This document shows positions 42,955-54,044 of a stretch of 64,000 nt of DNA, piece after piece (the stretch's first letter is position 1; each line of letters opens with the position of its first letter). Position numbers and translations under genes: made by a program. The DNA is taken from contig CM043953.1 of NCBI GenBank assembly GCA_014529385.2, forward strand, positions 72,607,872 through 72,671,871, in the 5' to 3' direction. The notes below the pieces were generated by a model. That model saw nothing but the letters and a program-made list of their open reading frames with translations. It did not search any database and had not been told where the DNA came from. The stretch is from Adiantum capillus-veneris. Its lineage: Eukaryota > Streptophyta > Polypodiopsida > Polypodiales > Pteridaceae.

Positions 42955-45905
42955 CGCTTAGAATATAGTTAGCTGCTTAGCCTTTCAAAATTATTAGTTT
43001 CTTTAAAGGGAGTTCCTAGTATAGATTTACAAATGTTTCGCAATTTTCCAACCATAGTTTCTTTAGTTTTGGCCAAGTGTAAATTGGCCAATGTTTAATA
43101 CTATGTCTAGGTTTTAGACTCTTGAAAGAAAAGGCGACTAAAAACGTGAACAGATAACTCAGACAAAAAGAGAACCACAGAAACACAGAGACGATTGTGA
43201 GAGAGCCGTGTCATCTAAGAGACCACAGGAGATGTAGGAGAGCTATTGTGCGCGGATCGAGGTGGCTTCGCACTACATAGGGTAGATCTGTGAGCAAATA
43301 TGGCCGTTGTGACAAATCAGGAAACGCCAGAACAACAATAATAGATACAATAGCAGGAACATCACTAGCAGGAAGAACAACAACATCAGTAAACAAACCA
43401 GCAACAACATCACTAGCAAGAAGAACAACAACATCAGCAAAGACAGGAGCAACAACAATGGTTTAGGGTTAACAACAGTGACACCAACGACAAAAAAGAC
43501 AAAACAGGGACAACAGCGGCAACGGCAACGGCAACAACTAAAGCACTGAAGAGCTTAATGCAAAACACGTTTGGTGTTAACCCCTGTTGCATTCTTACCC
43601 CTTTCCCTCAAACATACCACACTTGCTCTCCCTCTCTCTCACCTCTCTCATTTTCTCTTGGCAAAAGTGTTTAGTCACTCACTTAGAGTATTGTTAGCCG
43701 CTTAAGCTTTCAAAATAAATATTTTTTTTTAAGGGAGTTCTTAGTATAGATTTACAAATGTTTCATAATTTTTCAACCATAGTTTCTTTAGTTTTGGCCA
43801 AGTGTAAATTGGCCAATGTTTAATACTATGTTTAGGTTTTAGACTCTTGAACAAAAAAATGCGAGTAAAATCGTGAACAAAGAACTGAGACAGAAAGAGA
43901 ACCATAGAAACACAGAGATGATTGTGAGAGAGCCACGTCATCTGAGAGACCACAAGAACTGTAGGAGAGCTATTGTGCGCGGATCGAGGTGGCTTTGTGC
44001 TACATACGATAGATCTGTGAGCAAATCTGGTCGTGATGACGAATCAGGAAACGCAGAATAACAACAATAGATACAATAGCAGCAACATCACTAGCACGAA
44101 GAACCACAACATCGACAAAGACAGCAGCAGCAACATCACTAGCAGGAAGAACAACAACATCAACAAACAAAGCAGCAGCAACATCACTAGCAGGAAGAAC
44201 AACAACATGAGCAAGGACAGCAGCAACAACAATGGTTTGGGGTTAACAACAGCGACACCAACGACAAAAACGACAAAACACGGACAACAGCAGCAACGGC
44301 AACAACTAAAGGCATTGAAGAGCTTAATGTGAAATGTGTTTGGTGTTAACCCCTGTTGCATTATTACCCCTTCCCCTCCTCCATACCACACTTTGGCTCT
44401 CCCTCTCTCTCACATCTCTCATTTTCTCTTGGCAAAAGTGTTTAGTCGCTCGCTTAGAGTATAGTTAGCTGCTTAGGCTTTCAAAATTATTATCTTTTTT
44501 AAAGGGAGTTCCTAGTACAGATTTACAAAATGTTTCGCAATTTTTCAACCATAGTTTCTTTAGTTTTGGCCAAGTGTAAATTGGCCAATGTTTAATAGTA
44601 TGTTTAGGTTTTAGACTCTTGAAAAAAAAAAAGGCGAGCAAAAATGTGAACAGATAACTAAGACAAAAAGAGAACCACAAAAACACAGAGACGATTGTGA
44701 GAGAGCCGCGTCATCTGAGAGACCACAAGAACTGTAGCAGAGCTATTGTGCGTGGATCGAGGTGGCTTCGTGCTACATACGATAGATCTGTGAGCAAATC
44801 TGGCCGTGGTGGCAGATCAGGAAACACCAGAACAACAACAACATATACAATAGCAGCAACATCACTAGCAGGAAGAACCACAACATCGGCAAAGACAGCA
44901 GCAGCAACATCACTAGTAGGAAGAACAACAACATCAGCAAACAAAGAAGGAGCAACATCACTAGCAAGAAGAACAAAAAAGCAGCAAAGACAGCAGCAAC
45001 AACAATGGTTTAGGGTTAACAACAGCGACACCAACGACAAAAACGACAAAACACGGACAAAGCACTGAAGAGCTTAATGTGAAACGCATTTGGTGTTAAC
45101 CCCTATTGCATTATTACCCCTTTCCCTTCTCTATACCACACTTTGGCTCTCCCTCTCTCTCACCTCTCTCATTTTCTCTTGGCAAAAGTATTTAGTCGCT
45201 CGTTTAGAGTATAGTTAGCCGCTTAGACTTTCAAAATAAATTTTTCTTTTTAAGGGAGTTCCTAGTATAGATTTACAAATGTTTCGCAATTTTTCAACCA
45301 TAGTTTCTTTTGTTTTGGCCAAGTGTAAATTGGCCAATGTTTAATACTATGTTTAGGTTTTAGACTCTTGAAAAAAAAAAGGCGAGTAAAAACATGAACA
45401 GACAACTCAGACAAAGAGAAAACCACAGAAACACAGAGACGATTGTGAGAGAGCCGCGTCATCTGAGAGACCACAGGAACTGTAGGAGAGCTATTGTACA
45501 CGGATCGAGGTGGCTTCGCGCTACATACGATAGATCTATGAGAAAATCTGGCCGCAGTGACAAATCAAGAAACGCCAGAAAAAAAACAATGATACAATAG
45601 CAGCAAAATCACTAGCAGGAAGAACCACAACATCGGCAAAGACAGCAACAATAACATCACTAGCAGGAAGAACCAGAACATCGGCAAAGACAGCAGCAAT
45701 AATATCACTAGCAGGAAGAACAACAATATTAGCAAACAAAGGAGCAACAACATCACTAGTAAGAAGAACAACAACATCATCAAAGATAACAGCAGCAGCA
45801 ATGGTTTAGGGTTAACAACAACGACACCAACGGCAAAAACGACAAAACAGGGACAACAGCAGCAACGGCAACAAATAAAGCAACAGCAACAACAACAACA
45901 ACAGT
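42955..45905 (+). repeat. ~760-bp satellite array, right block (4 units)
   Basis: The units have the same structure as in the left block, with anchors near 43050, 43775, 44547 and 45296 (spacings 725-772). The last unit ends in a longer CAA/AAC run (45880-45905) and then unrelated sequence. Orientation is the same as in the left block, so both were one array before the Copia insertion. Confidence 0.95.
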
Positions 45906-46295
45906 GACAACAACACACACAGACAAAAACGGATAAGTCTCTAGTCTCTTCTCTCGCTTTTCAAATTTTCAGGCTAAAATGTAAAAAAGGCAAAAATAAT
46001 ACCGTTCACCTCTAATTCTTGCTTTTAGCTACTTATTAATACATAGTTATTCAAACCAGTAATCTAATTAAAAAACATAATCATGCATCGAGTATTTAAA
46101 AAACATATATGTAATAAAAAGAGTTAGATATGCACCTGTATATGCTTGCACGTGCTCTGTTTTACTGATGTTTGCCACCACCAGCTACACCTTTGTTACA
46201 CACATGATAAAAGAGAGAGGAAAGTAGAAAGATAAAGAGGGAGAAGAGTGAAAACAAGTGAGTGACAGAGGGAGAAAGAGAGGGGGAGAGAGAAA
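45906..46295. other. Spacer right of the satellite
   Basis: AT-rich, then GA-rich (AGAGAGAGGAAAG-type) sequence. No gene is recognised. Confidence 0.5.
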
Positions 46296-46747
46296 GGGAG
46301 AGTGCCAATATGGGGTTCATTGGGGGGAAGAGAGAAGGAGATAGGGGTTTCTTGGTTTAAATTCAAATTCAAGATTTGAATTTTGGGGAGAAACTGAATC
46401 TAAATAGGTGTAATTGTAATGGCCTTCCAATAGGCTAGACATAGAGAAGTGAACAATCTACACTTCACATGTCCAAAAACATGTGCACGCTAGATTGACC
46501 ACTCGTCCATTCTAGGATATCTAGTGGGAGACACAGAGGGAGAGTGACAATATGGGATTCTTTGGGGGGAAGAGAGAATGAGATAGAGGCTTCTTCGTTT
46601 AAATTCAAATTGGCCAATATGTAAATTTTGGAGGGAAATTTGAATTTAAATTCGTGTAGGTTGAATGCTATCTTCTCTTGGGGTGCATTGTTTCTTGCAA
46701 TAATGGCCTTCCAATAGGCTAGACATAGAGAAGTAAACAATCTACAC
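46296..46747. repeat. Direct duplication, period ~242 bp, with one 133-bp-array core
   Basis: GGGAGAGTG(C/A)CAATATGGG to GGCCTTCCAATAGGC, AGACATAGAGAAGT and CAATCTACACT occurs twice, starting at 46296 and 46538. Between the copies, GCTAGATTGACCACTCGTCC then ATTCTAGGATA closely resembles the core of the tandem array at 27380-29330. This links the two sides of the satellite. Confidence 0.82.
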
Positions 46748-48904
46748 TGCTGTCAAGAAGTAGGCGGTCCTGCCAGGAAGGCACCGGGCCTCTTGCTATG
46801 AGAGTTTGTGAGGAAGCTCAAGGGTTATGAGAAAGAGCTAAGATGTAGATAACATAGCTTCTAGAGCTAAAGAAGAAATGTAGCCAAAGAAGTCGCTCAC
46901 TTTTCCTTACAAACACACACGTGATGGAGAGAACTCATGAAAGATAGTCAGAACAAAACAAAAATGAAAACATCAAGATTACGATCATATCGTATCATGG
47001 GTAGGATAAAAGGTTTAATGGATGAGTTAATGATATTTAATCTTTGTTGTCCAAATAAGCTACGGATTGCTCTTTGGAACTATAGCTTTGTGCTTACTAT
47101 AATGTATATGTTTTGCCTAGCGATGGGGATTAGTTGTGAGTACAAATCCTCTTGATTCATAATAAAATAACCACATTCACATCAAAAGAGAAGTTATAGT
47201 CAATAATAGGTAGTATGATGGGATCTGGTGAGAGAAGTATTTCGTTGAGCCTTTCAGGACCAAATAGAAACACTATGCGTTGCTGAAAGTGAATCTTTGG
47301 ACTAATCCAAATGTTAACCCTAATAGATTGCACAGAATGGAAATGAAAGAAATCGCCTCTATGTGGATTATGGTTATTCATCGATGATATACTTAGTATG
47401 TGCAAAGATAAAGGTGTGAAAGAAGTGAAAGGAGAAGAAGAAGAGAGTTTCTCTCCCAAGCCCTATTGTTGCCCTTAGGCAATAAGGATACTACGGGGAG
47501 AGAAGTACCTGTAGCAAGGAGATTCTAGAGTTTGTGGAAGAGAATGAGAACCTCAAGAGAGAGAGGTGCTTGTGAAAGATGAAGATATGGTTACTAACCT
47601 TGTGCACATAATTGTTTCCCGCAAGAAGGTTGTGCCCGTTACATTGACAAGATTGCTACTTGAATACCTTCCAATGAAACAATTAGGATGCAACAAGAGA
47701 GATGAAAGGAGGAGTAAAGATAGAATTAGAGATAGATCTAAGTGTGGTGGTGGTATTAAAGATAAATAATGAGAGATAGAGAAGGAGCTAAAGACAAGTA
47801 TTGGACTAGATATGCAAATGAAAGAAAAACTAGCAACATATATCTTACATGAGAGCAATCGCCACCACCTTAATGGAGAGAGAAGATGAGGCAAGACTTC
47901 AGCCTTTCTTCAAGAGAAAGTGTGGCACTAATATGAGTGTGACCCTATGGAATTGAGCTATTCTCACTCACTCATAACTTACCCCAATGAAGAGAAGGTT
48001 GCCCTTTTTATAGGTGAGGGAGCCATGTTTTACATAATCACTTGATTAGGCTAAAGAGTTAGCCCAAATTAAATGTTCTTTGGATATTTCTTAAAATGGG
48101 CAATATTAGGACTCAAAATATCATGAAATTCAGCATTTTTGGTCGTTGAGGCTCCATGTGGGTGCATGATGTATGTGGGCCCCACCTAGGCATCTTCTGT
48201 GTGGCTCCAGCAAGGGGTCCCGACTTGTGTGTCTTGTCCTTCAAGGCATCTTTGAGGTGTCACATTCACATGCTTATGTCTTTTATCCTCCAAATATCTT
48301 ATTTTATGGAAAAAGACCAAGATTACCTCTTTTCACTTGATTCACCTGTTTACCATCTCTTCTTGCAGTGTAGTTGTGAGAGGATTTTTCACTCTTTTCC
48401 CTGTAACTTTGATCTGTAAGTTGGATTGACATGCTTCAAAAGGCAAAATTGTCCTACTAAAAGAGCTTGACTTGGTTTTGGCCTTTTCTCCACGCCCTTA
48501 GGTCGGGATTTTCAAATTGGGATGGTCCAAGAAGCTTTGGATCTTCCTTTTCATAAAGTCTTGTAGTAGGCCCTTCCCTCTTGTATGTATCCAAGAAGGT
48601 ATGCATTATTGAATAAATGTGAAAAGAAGAAAATAATTTATATATGGTAGGGTATAGCTGAGATATTAGATGGAATATACAAATGCTTTTCCCCCAGACA
48701 AAAAGAGGCACAATCATTGATACTTCTCTTGCAGTACTTTCTAATAGTAATGTACATTTATATTACTTCAAAGGTAATACTGAGGTATAGTAGAAAGCTT
48801 TTATTTATGCATATGAGTATTATATGAAGTATACTTATGCATCAAAAAGTCACAAGATAAATCGTTTAATGCCCGTTCCCACTATATACGTGCCACAGCA
48901 CGAC
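46748..48904. other. Stretch without recognisable genes; lower part probably gypsy 3' LTR
   Basis: A plus frame at 47566-47769 (67 codons, ending in an R/K/D-rich stretch with RSKDRIRDRSKCGGG) is the most protein-like, but I recognise no family. The LTR of the minus-strand gypsy element should extend leftward from 48905. Its far edge could not be found because no second copy exists here. Confidence 0.4.
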
Positions 48905-49138
48905 ATCCACCCCCTCTAAACCTGCACATCCTCCGGTATGTGCCACATTGTCTCTTTGTAAGATCAGACCTCTTGTACATATTCCTTGCTTTCTTCTTCA
49001 TTGGATGATTCCAAAGCTTCATGTTCACTTTGATCTTCACCTGTGTTTTTCTCTTCTTCCTCATCAACATCTTCTAGATCATTGTCTCCTCTTCTCTTAA
49101 ACATTTTAATCCTTTTTTCCTGCAATGGGAATCTTTAC

Positions 49139-50064
49139 TTATGTATCATCTAGTTCAGACAAGCTATAAGTAGCATTTTCATGCACATGCTTTACAACAT
49201 ACGGTCCAAACCATCTTTTTGAGAACTTGCGCATGACCGTGTGCTGGTTATCAAGGCTACTATCATACACTAAAACCCACTCACCTTTGTCGATTGCTTT
49301 GCTCCTGAGTCGATGTCGCCTATCAAAGTAGTCCTTGTTTTTCAACCTTGCATTTTTGAGTCGTTCTTTTACAGCTTCAATGTCTCCAGGTCTTCTCTCT
49401 AGTTGCCTTATACGCAGTGCAAGGAGATCTTCCCTGCTAAGCCCCTCTTGCCAATGTAGTACATTCCATGTGGGAATTGTATCTTCAATTGTCATCACTG
49501 GATTTTGACCATACATTAGCTCCGCAGGCATGTAGCCAATTACTGAGCTATGTGTTGTACGATCAGCCCATAAAGCATATGGTAACAGTTTTGGCCACTC
49601 ACCAACTCCTCCTTCACAAGCCTTGGCCAAAGCTTTAATGATAGGAGGATGCCCTCTTTCACTCTTTCCATTGCTTCAAGGTTGTAATCTGTAGTAAGAG
49701 AAAGCTTGATTCCTAATCTAGAAAAGAACTCCCTTGCTTCTTCGGCATCCAGCTCACCTCTATCTACAGTGATCTTTCCCACACAACCATAACGGCAAAT
49801 CACCTCATCAAGAAGGAATTTGCACACAGCTTCTGTGGTTTTAGCTCTTAATGCTCTTCCTTCAACCTGATTAGTTAGGTCCTCTCGTGCAAGAACCAAG
49901 TATCTCATCTGCCAGAGTCCTAAAGGCATTGTGACTAGATCCACAACCCATTTATAGTGTATGGCTAGTGGATATGTAGGGTGAAATCCATCACGATGTC
50001 GAACATTTGAATACATTTGACAAGTTACACATGACTCTACAAACTGAGATACATCTTTATACAT
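49139..50064 (-). pseudogene. Gypsy 1 integrase core and C-terminal region
   Basis: The zinc module ends with CVTCQMYSNVRHRDG. The catalytic core follows with KWVVDLVTMPLG (first Asp), ITVDRGELDAEEAR (second Asp) and NLEAMERVKEG (Glu region). After a frameshift near 49630 the C-terminal part continues with LPYALWADRTTHSSVIGY and FSKRWFGPYVVKHVHENATY. The latter is the usual gypsy GPY/F module (W.GPY.V) that binds DNA. At least one frameshift separates the two parts, so no complete integrase is made. Confidence 0.85.
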
Positions 50065-50076
50065 ACCCTTCCACCA

Positions 50077-50940
50077 CTATTTTTCTTTCAACTTGGAGAA
50101 GGTTGCCCACACACCCCTGTGTCCAGCCCATAGACTCTCATGAAACTCTTGCATGAGCTTTACTTGAGTCTCTTTTTTACATATAACCCATTGTGGTGTA
50201 GCACCCTTTTGTTTAGGATGCTTCCACAAGTAACCATCCCTCAAAAAGTACCCATATGCTTTCCTGTGTATCCTCTTGAATTCTTGTTCAGACCAATCAT
50301 CCTGTTTTGTTAGAGTAATCAAGTAGCTTCCAATAAGAAGCCAATCACCTTCATAAAGTTCTTTCAAGAATGATTCAAGTAGATTAGTCATGCAGACATT
50401 GTTACCTTTGACATGAGAGATAGAATAGAACTTTGTGCCTACATCATCTCCCTCGTCAATCATTTGTGACTCATCTTCATACCTTGCCCTTGATAGCATA
50501 TTTGCCACTGTATTGTCTTTACCTGCAATGTGCTTAAACTCAGGATTTAAGGACTTAATGTAGGCAATCCACCGCAACATAGCAATGTCTGGCATTGAGC
50601 AGCTTGTAATCATCCCAAGAAGTGGTAGACAATCTGTTTCTACAACCACACATGCACCAATCAGGTACTCTTTCCCACTTTTCAAGGCTGTAACCATACC
50701 CCATAACTCTCTCTTTATCTGTGGATAGTTTCTTTGGCAAGCACTTAGTACCTTTGCTCCAAATCTTACCACATACCTGTGTCCTTCTTTGTCATCTTGC
50801 CTTATTGCCCATCCAATCCCTGTAGGACTGGTGTCACAATTACTGGCCTTTGACACTCGTAGTCTACCTTTCTCAAAGTTGTTGCCGACTGGAGCAACTC
50901 CTTTAGCTTTTTCATGGATTTTAAATGTGCTTCTGTCCAT
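50077..50940 (-). pseudogene. Gypsy 1 RNase H and integrase zinc module
   Basis: The 287-codon frame starts after reverse transcriptase. RNase H features include DTSPTGIGWAIRQDDKEG, RELWGMVTALKSGKEYLIG with its Glu, ETDCLPLLGMI with an Asp, and GKDNTVANMLSRARYEDE with the final Asp. The end carries HESLWAGHRGVWATFSKL, the HX..H half of the HHCC integrase zinc module. A TAG stop (50077) separates it from the CxxC half that begins the next frame. Confidence 0.87.
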
Positions 50941-50948
50941 TTAAACTT

Positions 50949-51893
50949 CTAATTCTTTCTAAGCAGCTCATAAAGAGGATCAGCTACATGTGCATAATGT
51001 GGAATCCCAATAACATAGAAGACACATGCTCCCAGAAACCTTCTAACCTCAGTCATGCTAGTGCACGTTTCTTTCATTCTTTGGATGGCATCTACCTTTG
51101 TTGGACAAGGTTTCCTACCATATGGCCCGCACATGTGCCCCACAATGAGCACTTCATTGACACCAAACATAGACTTTTTCCCTGACAATGTAAGATTCAC
51201 TTCTTCCAACCTAGACAAAATTTTATCACAATCATTTATGTGATCTACCACAAACCTACGACATCCCTTGAGATCCAAAGCTTCATCTTTGTTACTTTCT
51301 TCACATAATTTGATAGGCAAATCATCAATGAAAGGCATTGTGGTTTGAGGAAAAAAGTCACGTAAGACCTTATTCATCCCATTCATCATATGTGCAACCG
51401 AGTTGGTTGCTCCCTGTGGCAAGGTACACATCCTTACCAAACCCAAAGGTGTCCTCATGGTTGTCAAGTCTCTGCTTTCGATTGCAAGCTGAAATTGATC
51501 ATACCCTGATTAGAGATCCCCCATTGAGTAGATTGCCCTCCCTGCAAACGCTTCTGCAAACTCATCCACAATTGGACGTGTACCTACATTTCTAATTGTC
51601 ACCTTGTTCACTGGTTGCATATCTTGGATGAAGCGTAGAGAGCCATTCTTCTTTGGAACTGTGAACCACCTGTTTGAGTATGGAGCACAAGAAGGCTCCA
51701 AGATTCCCATTTTGATTTTCTCATTCAGTAGCTCTACTAACTTTGGCAAATGAGCCTTTGGAATTGGAATAGGCCGCAGATTCCAAGGCACATGAGGTAT
51801 TGTGAAAATTACCATAGGAGCTACAATAGAAGGATCAACACATCCTATCTCATGTGGCTCAAATGCAAAAGCCTTACCATGCTTTGAAAGCAT
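50949..51893 (-). pseudogene. Gypsy 1 reverse transcriptase
   Basis: The first part has LRPIPIPKAHLPKLVELLNE then RWFTVPKKNGSLRFIQDMQ and NKVTIRN, the finger region of gypsy RT. After an in-frame TAA at 51510 it continues with RTPLGLVRMCTLPQGATNS and the catalytic box MPFIDDLPIK (FIDD). It ends with ADPLYELLRKN leading to the RNase H connection. The preserved catalytic Asp pair shows that decay is by a few stops rather than broad loss. Confidence 0.87.
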
Positions 51894-51929
51894 TTCTTTG
51901 AAGCACTTTGTCTCCTCCTGTGTTAGAAA

Positions 51930-52277
51930 CTACTCGCAAAAAATCTGCAACTCTTGAAAATACTCCTTTGTGAAGGTATGCCCGATCTTTTTAGGATTCC
52001 TCAAACTTGGTTGTAAAGAAGCCTGCTCAATCTTTTCCCTGTTGTTGGGTGGTAAGGGTGAAGCTACTGGTTTCACCTTCTTTGCTACACTCTTGTATTT
52101 AGTTTCAACATGGACTTCTGGGCCAACTGTTTGGCTTTCTTTAAAGGCTTCTATTACTTGATACATTTCCATAGAGCAAACTTCCACAACTTCATTTTCA
52201 AGATGCAAACCAGACCTCATTATAGCGTCAAGCTCACCCATAGTATCTACAAAAGAAACTTGTTCACACAAACCCAA
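51930..52277 (-). pseudogene. Gypsy 1 protease-RT linker
   Basis: A 115-codon frame in the same frame as the RT fragment, rich in charged residues and with KIGHTFTKEYFQELQIFCE near its end. It lies between the protease and RT and matches no separate domain; I interpret it as the pol linker. It is a different frame from the protease fragment, so a frameshift lies between about 52280 and 52480. Confidence 0.6.
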
Positions 52278-52482
52278 AACATTTCAGTAGGCTTTAGCAA
52301 CCCACTCTTTTTCATGCCTATTTGTACATTATGCACATATTGCTTCTCACATCTCTTCAAATCTTCAAGTTTTGTAAAACATATTGATCCATTCCTTGTT
52401 ACCAAGGAGCTCATTGAGAAATTTTCACCTATTTTTGGATCACGCGAGACCCTTTTTCTTTCTGTACCACTGCAATCCCGCT

Positions 52483-53301
52483 TTACAATGGTACTTGGCC
52501 AAAACCCATCATTTCTCTATGATCATGAAACTCTTTGCTTACCTTTGGTAGAGGATGTTCTCTGAGGTTGTCACGATTTCTTTCATGGTTTACACAAACT
52601 GTGAGAAATTGGACAGCTCGTTTACCATATTTGCTGCGTATCCTAGCATATGTTGAACCATCGTCCATTACCTTTGTTTCCATTCGAACTCCCACAATGT
52701 AGGGCTGTACAAGGATGAGATGATATGAATATGTATCCTGTACAAAGAAGTTTTGGTCAATCTTTACATCACCTATTGTCACCTTCACACCTGGACATGC
52801 CGCATACAATTCACCGAATGAATTGTTTGCCACTTTCACCATCCAACCATGATCTGTGTCCATCGGCCATTTGCACTTGTTGTAGAGACTCTTTGACATT
52901 ATGTTTATTTCTGAACCATGGTCAATCAAGGCAACAAATGGCTCTTCAAGATCACCTACCTTGACCAAAGTTTCTGTAGTAGCCCTTGCCCAGTGACTTC
53001 GTGAATAGTAGCTCCTAGGAATATCTTCAACTTCTTCATCATCATTTGAGAAATGCACTTGCTTCACTCTCCCACTAGATTGGTAGCATCCTACCACAGC
53101 TCCATCATCCTCCTTATTTAGCAGCTGAATCCCTTGTGTCTTCGAGGTTTCCCCTTCAACCTGTGGACGAGAAACTTCAGCAAGGGTTTGCCTCTTCCTC
53201 TTGATGATGTCAATGATCTCCTCGTGGAATTCACACTTTGCAATGCCAAGAACTTCTCCAAGAGTAAACTCAATCTTGCTATTCAAGATCCTTTCCTCCA
53301 A
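52483..53301 (-). pseudogene. Gypsy 1 gag end and protease
   Basis: The frame contains FVALIDHGSEINIMSKSLY, a retropepsin active site with DHGSE in place of D(S/T)G, and further on FFVQDTYSYHLILVQPYIVG, the usual flap-to-C-terminal part of gypsy proteases. The upstream residues (EVLGIAKCEFHEEIIDIIKR) look like the end of gag. The fragment is open to the right edge of the recognisable element near 53330, where gag is lost. Confidence 0.82.
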
Positions 53302-53465
53302 GACTTTCTCCAGGGGGATTCACTATGGATTTCCGTATGGTATCACGTGAGTGTACAAGAGGGGGGTTTTTAGAGGCCAGACATAAGTGTATACAATAGG
53401 GGTAGCCCCCATTATTTCATGCTCGTACCGTATGCATGAGGGAGGGGGGGACCTACCCTACGGGG

Positions 53466-53466
<1 letters not shown>

Positions 53467-53542
<76 letters not shown>
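53467..53542. repeat. 76-base poly-G run
   Basis: An uninterrupted G run of about 76 bases follows GGGGC. It lies between the truncated end of gypsy 1 and the BRR2-like fragment. Such a run could form stacked G-quadruplexes, and its length is likely to be unstable or mis-assembled. Confidence 0.95.
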
Positions 53543-53543
<1 letters not shown>

Positions 53544-53699
53544 ATTAAGTGCTTATGCCATAAGACACATGCCCTAACAAGCCAATTAAAGAATCTTTCA
53601 CATGAGGGTGTTGTTATTGGTATTTCAAAGAGTTAATTTACTCCACTAGCAAACTAAGATAGCTATACCAATGAGAAGATATGGTAGCTTCTAGATTTT

Positions 53700-54044
53700 T
53701 TGGGATCGATGCTACCATAAACTTGACTAATATTCTTCTATGTAGCCACTAGGCATCAATATCTTAGACATCCAGACCCTCATTAGCCTCTTCAACATCA
53801 TCATCATCAATACCACCATCTGCATAGCCTTTGTCTCCACATCTGCACCCTCATTTTATTTATTCTTGTCTTCTTGCACATCATCCAAGTTACTATTCTC
53901 TTATTCTTCTTCGTATGCAAACTCAATAGCAACACCAATGACATAATCAAGAGATTCTCCTGCACCACGATAGCAACTTTACAACCATCATCCTAATCTA
54001 TAATAAGTTTCACAATCTTTGCCTGTGCGTGCATTGTTTAGTAG
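53700..54044 (-). pseudogene. BRR2-like RNA helicase fragment, downstream part
   Basis: Read on the minus strand immediately after the AGTAG duplication, short fragments follow the order of the plant BRR2 N-terminal region: GVAIEFAYEEE, then NSNLDDVQEDKNK, then GADVETKAMQM, an acidic Asp/Glu stretch, VxDIDAxWL and finally ISQVYGSIDPKKS. Stops and frame changes lie between them. BRR2 (Ski2-like DExH helicase) unwinds U4/U6 in the spliceosome. Only this N-terminal region is present and no helicase motif is seen. It is the continuation of the piece at 62764-62930; the gypsy element at 54045-62763 separates them. Confidence 0.72.

Larger units (their letters stand above)
48905..53330 (-). mobile_element. 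Decayed Ty3/gypsy retrotransposon, 5' end missing
   Basis: In order on the minus strand are a protease, a reverse transcriptase with FIDD at the catalytic box, RNase H, and an integrase with zinc module, core and C-terminal part. That is the Ty3/gypsy order (RT before integrase). A polypurine tract at 48906-48917 (AGAGGGGGTGGA on the minus strand) precedes TGTCGTGCTG, the probable start of the 3' LTR. The other end stops near 53330 within gag-protease, with no LTR or primer site. The frame is interrupted by several stops and frame changes. It belongs to a different family from the gypsy element at 54045-62763. Confidence 0.88.

Noticed and set aside
30108-45905. CRISPR-like or bacterial repeat array
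   Set aside because: Units are ~760 bp and tandem without unique spacers, and the surroundings are plant transposons.
30967-45918. Leu-rich, membrane-like minus-strand frames in every satellite unit
   Set aside because: They are the reverse complement of CAA/CAG/AAC-rich subrepeats; any frame there lacks stops. No signal of translation.
47566-47769. R/D-rich 67-codon frame as a splicing-factor gene
   Set aside because: The charged tail alone is not evidence; no RRM or other domain, and the frame is short and isolated.
53436-53636. Poly-Gly protein
   Set aside because: Translation of the 76-base G run.
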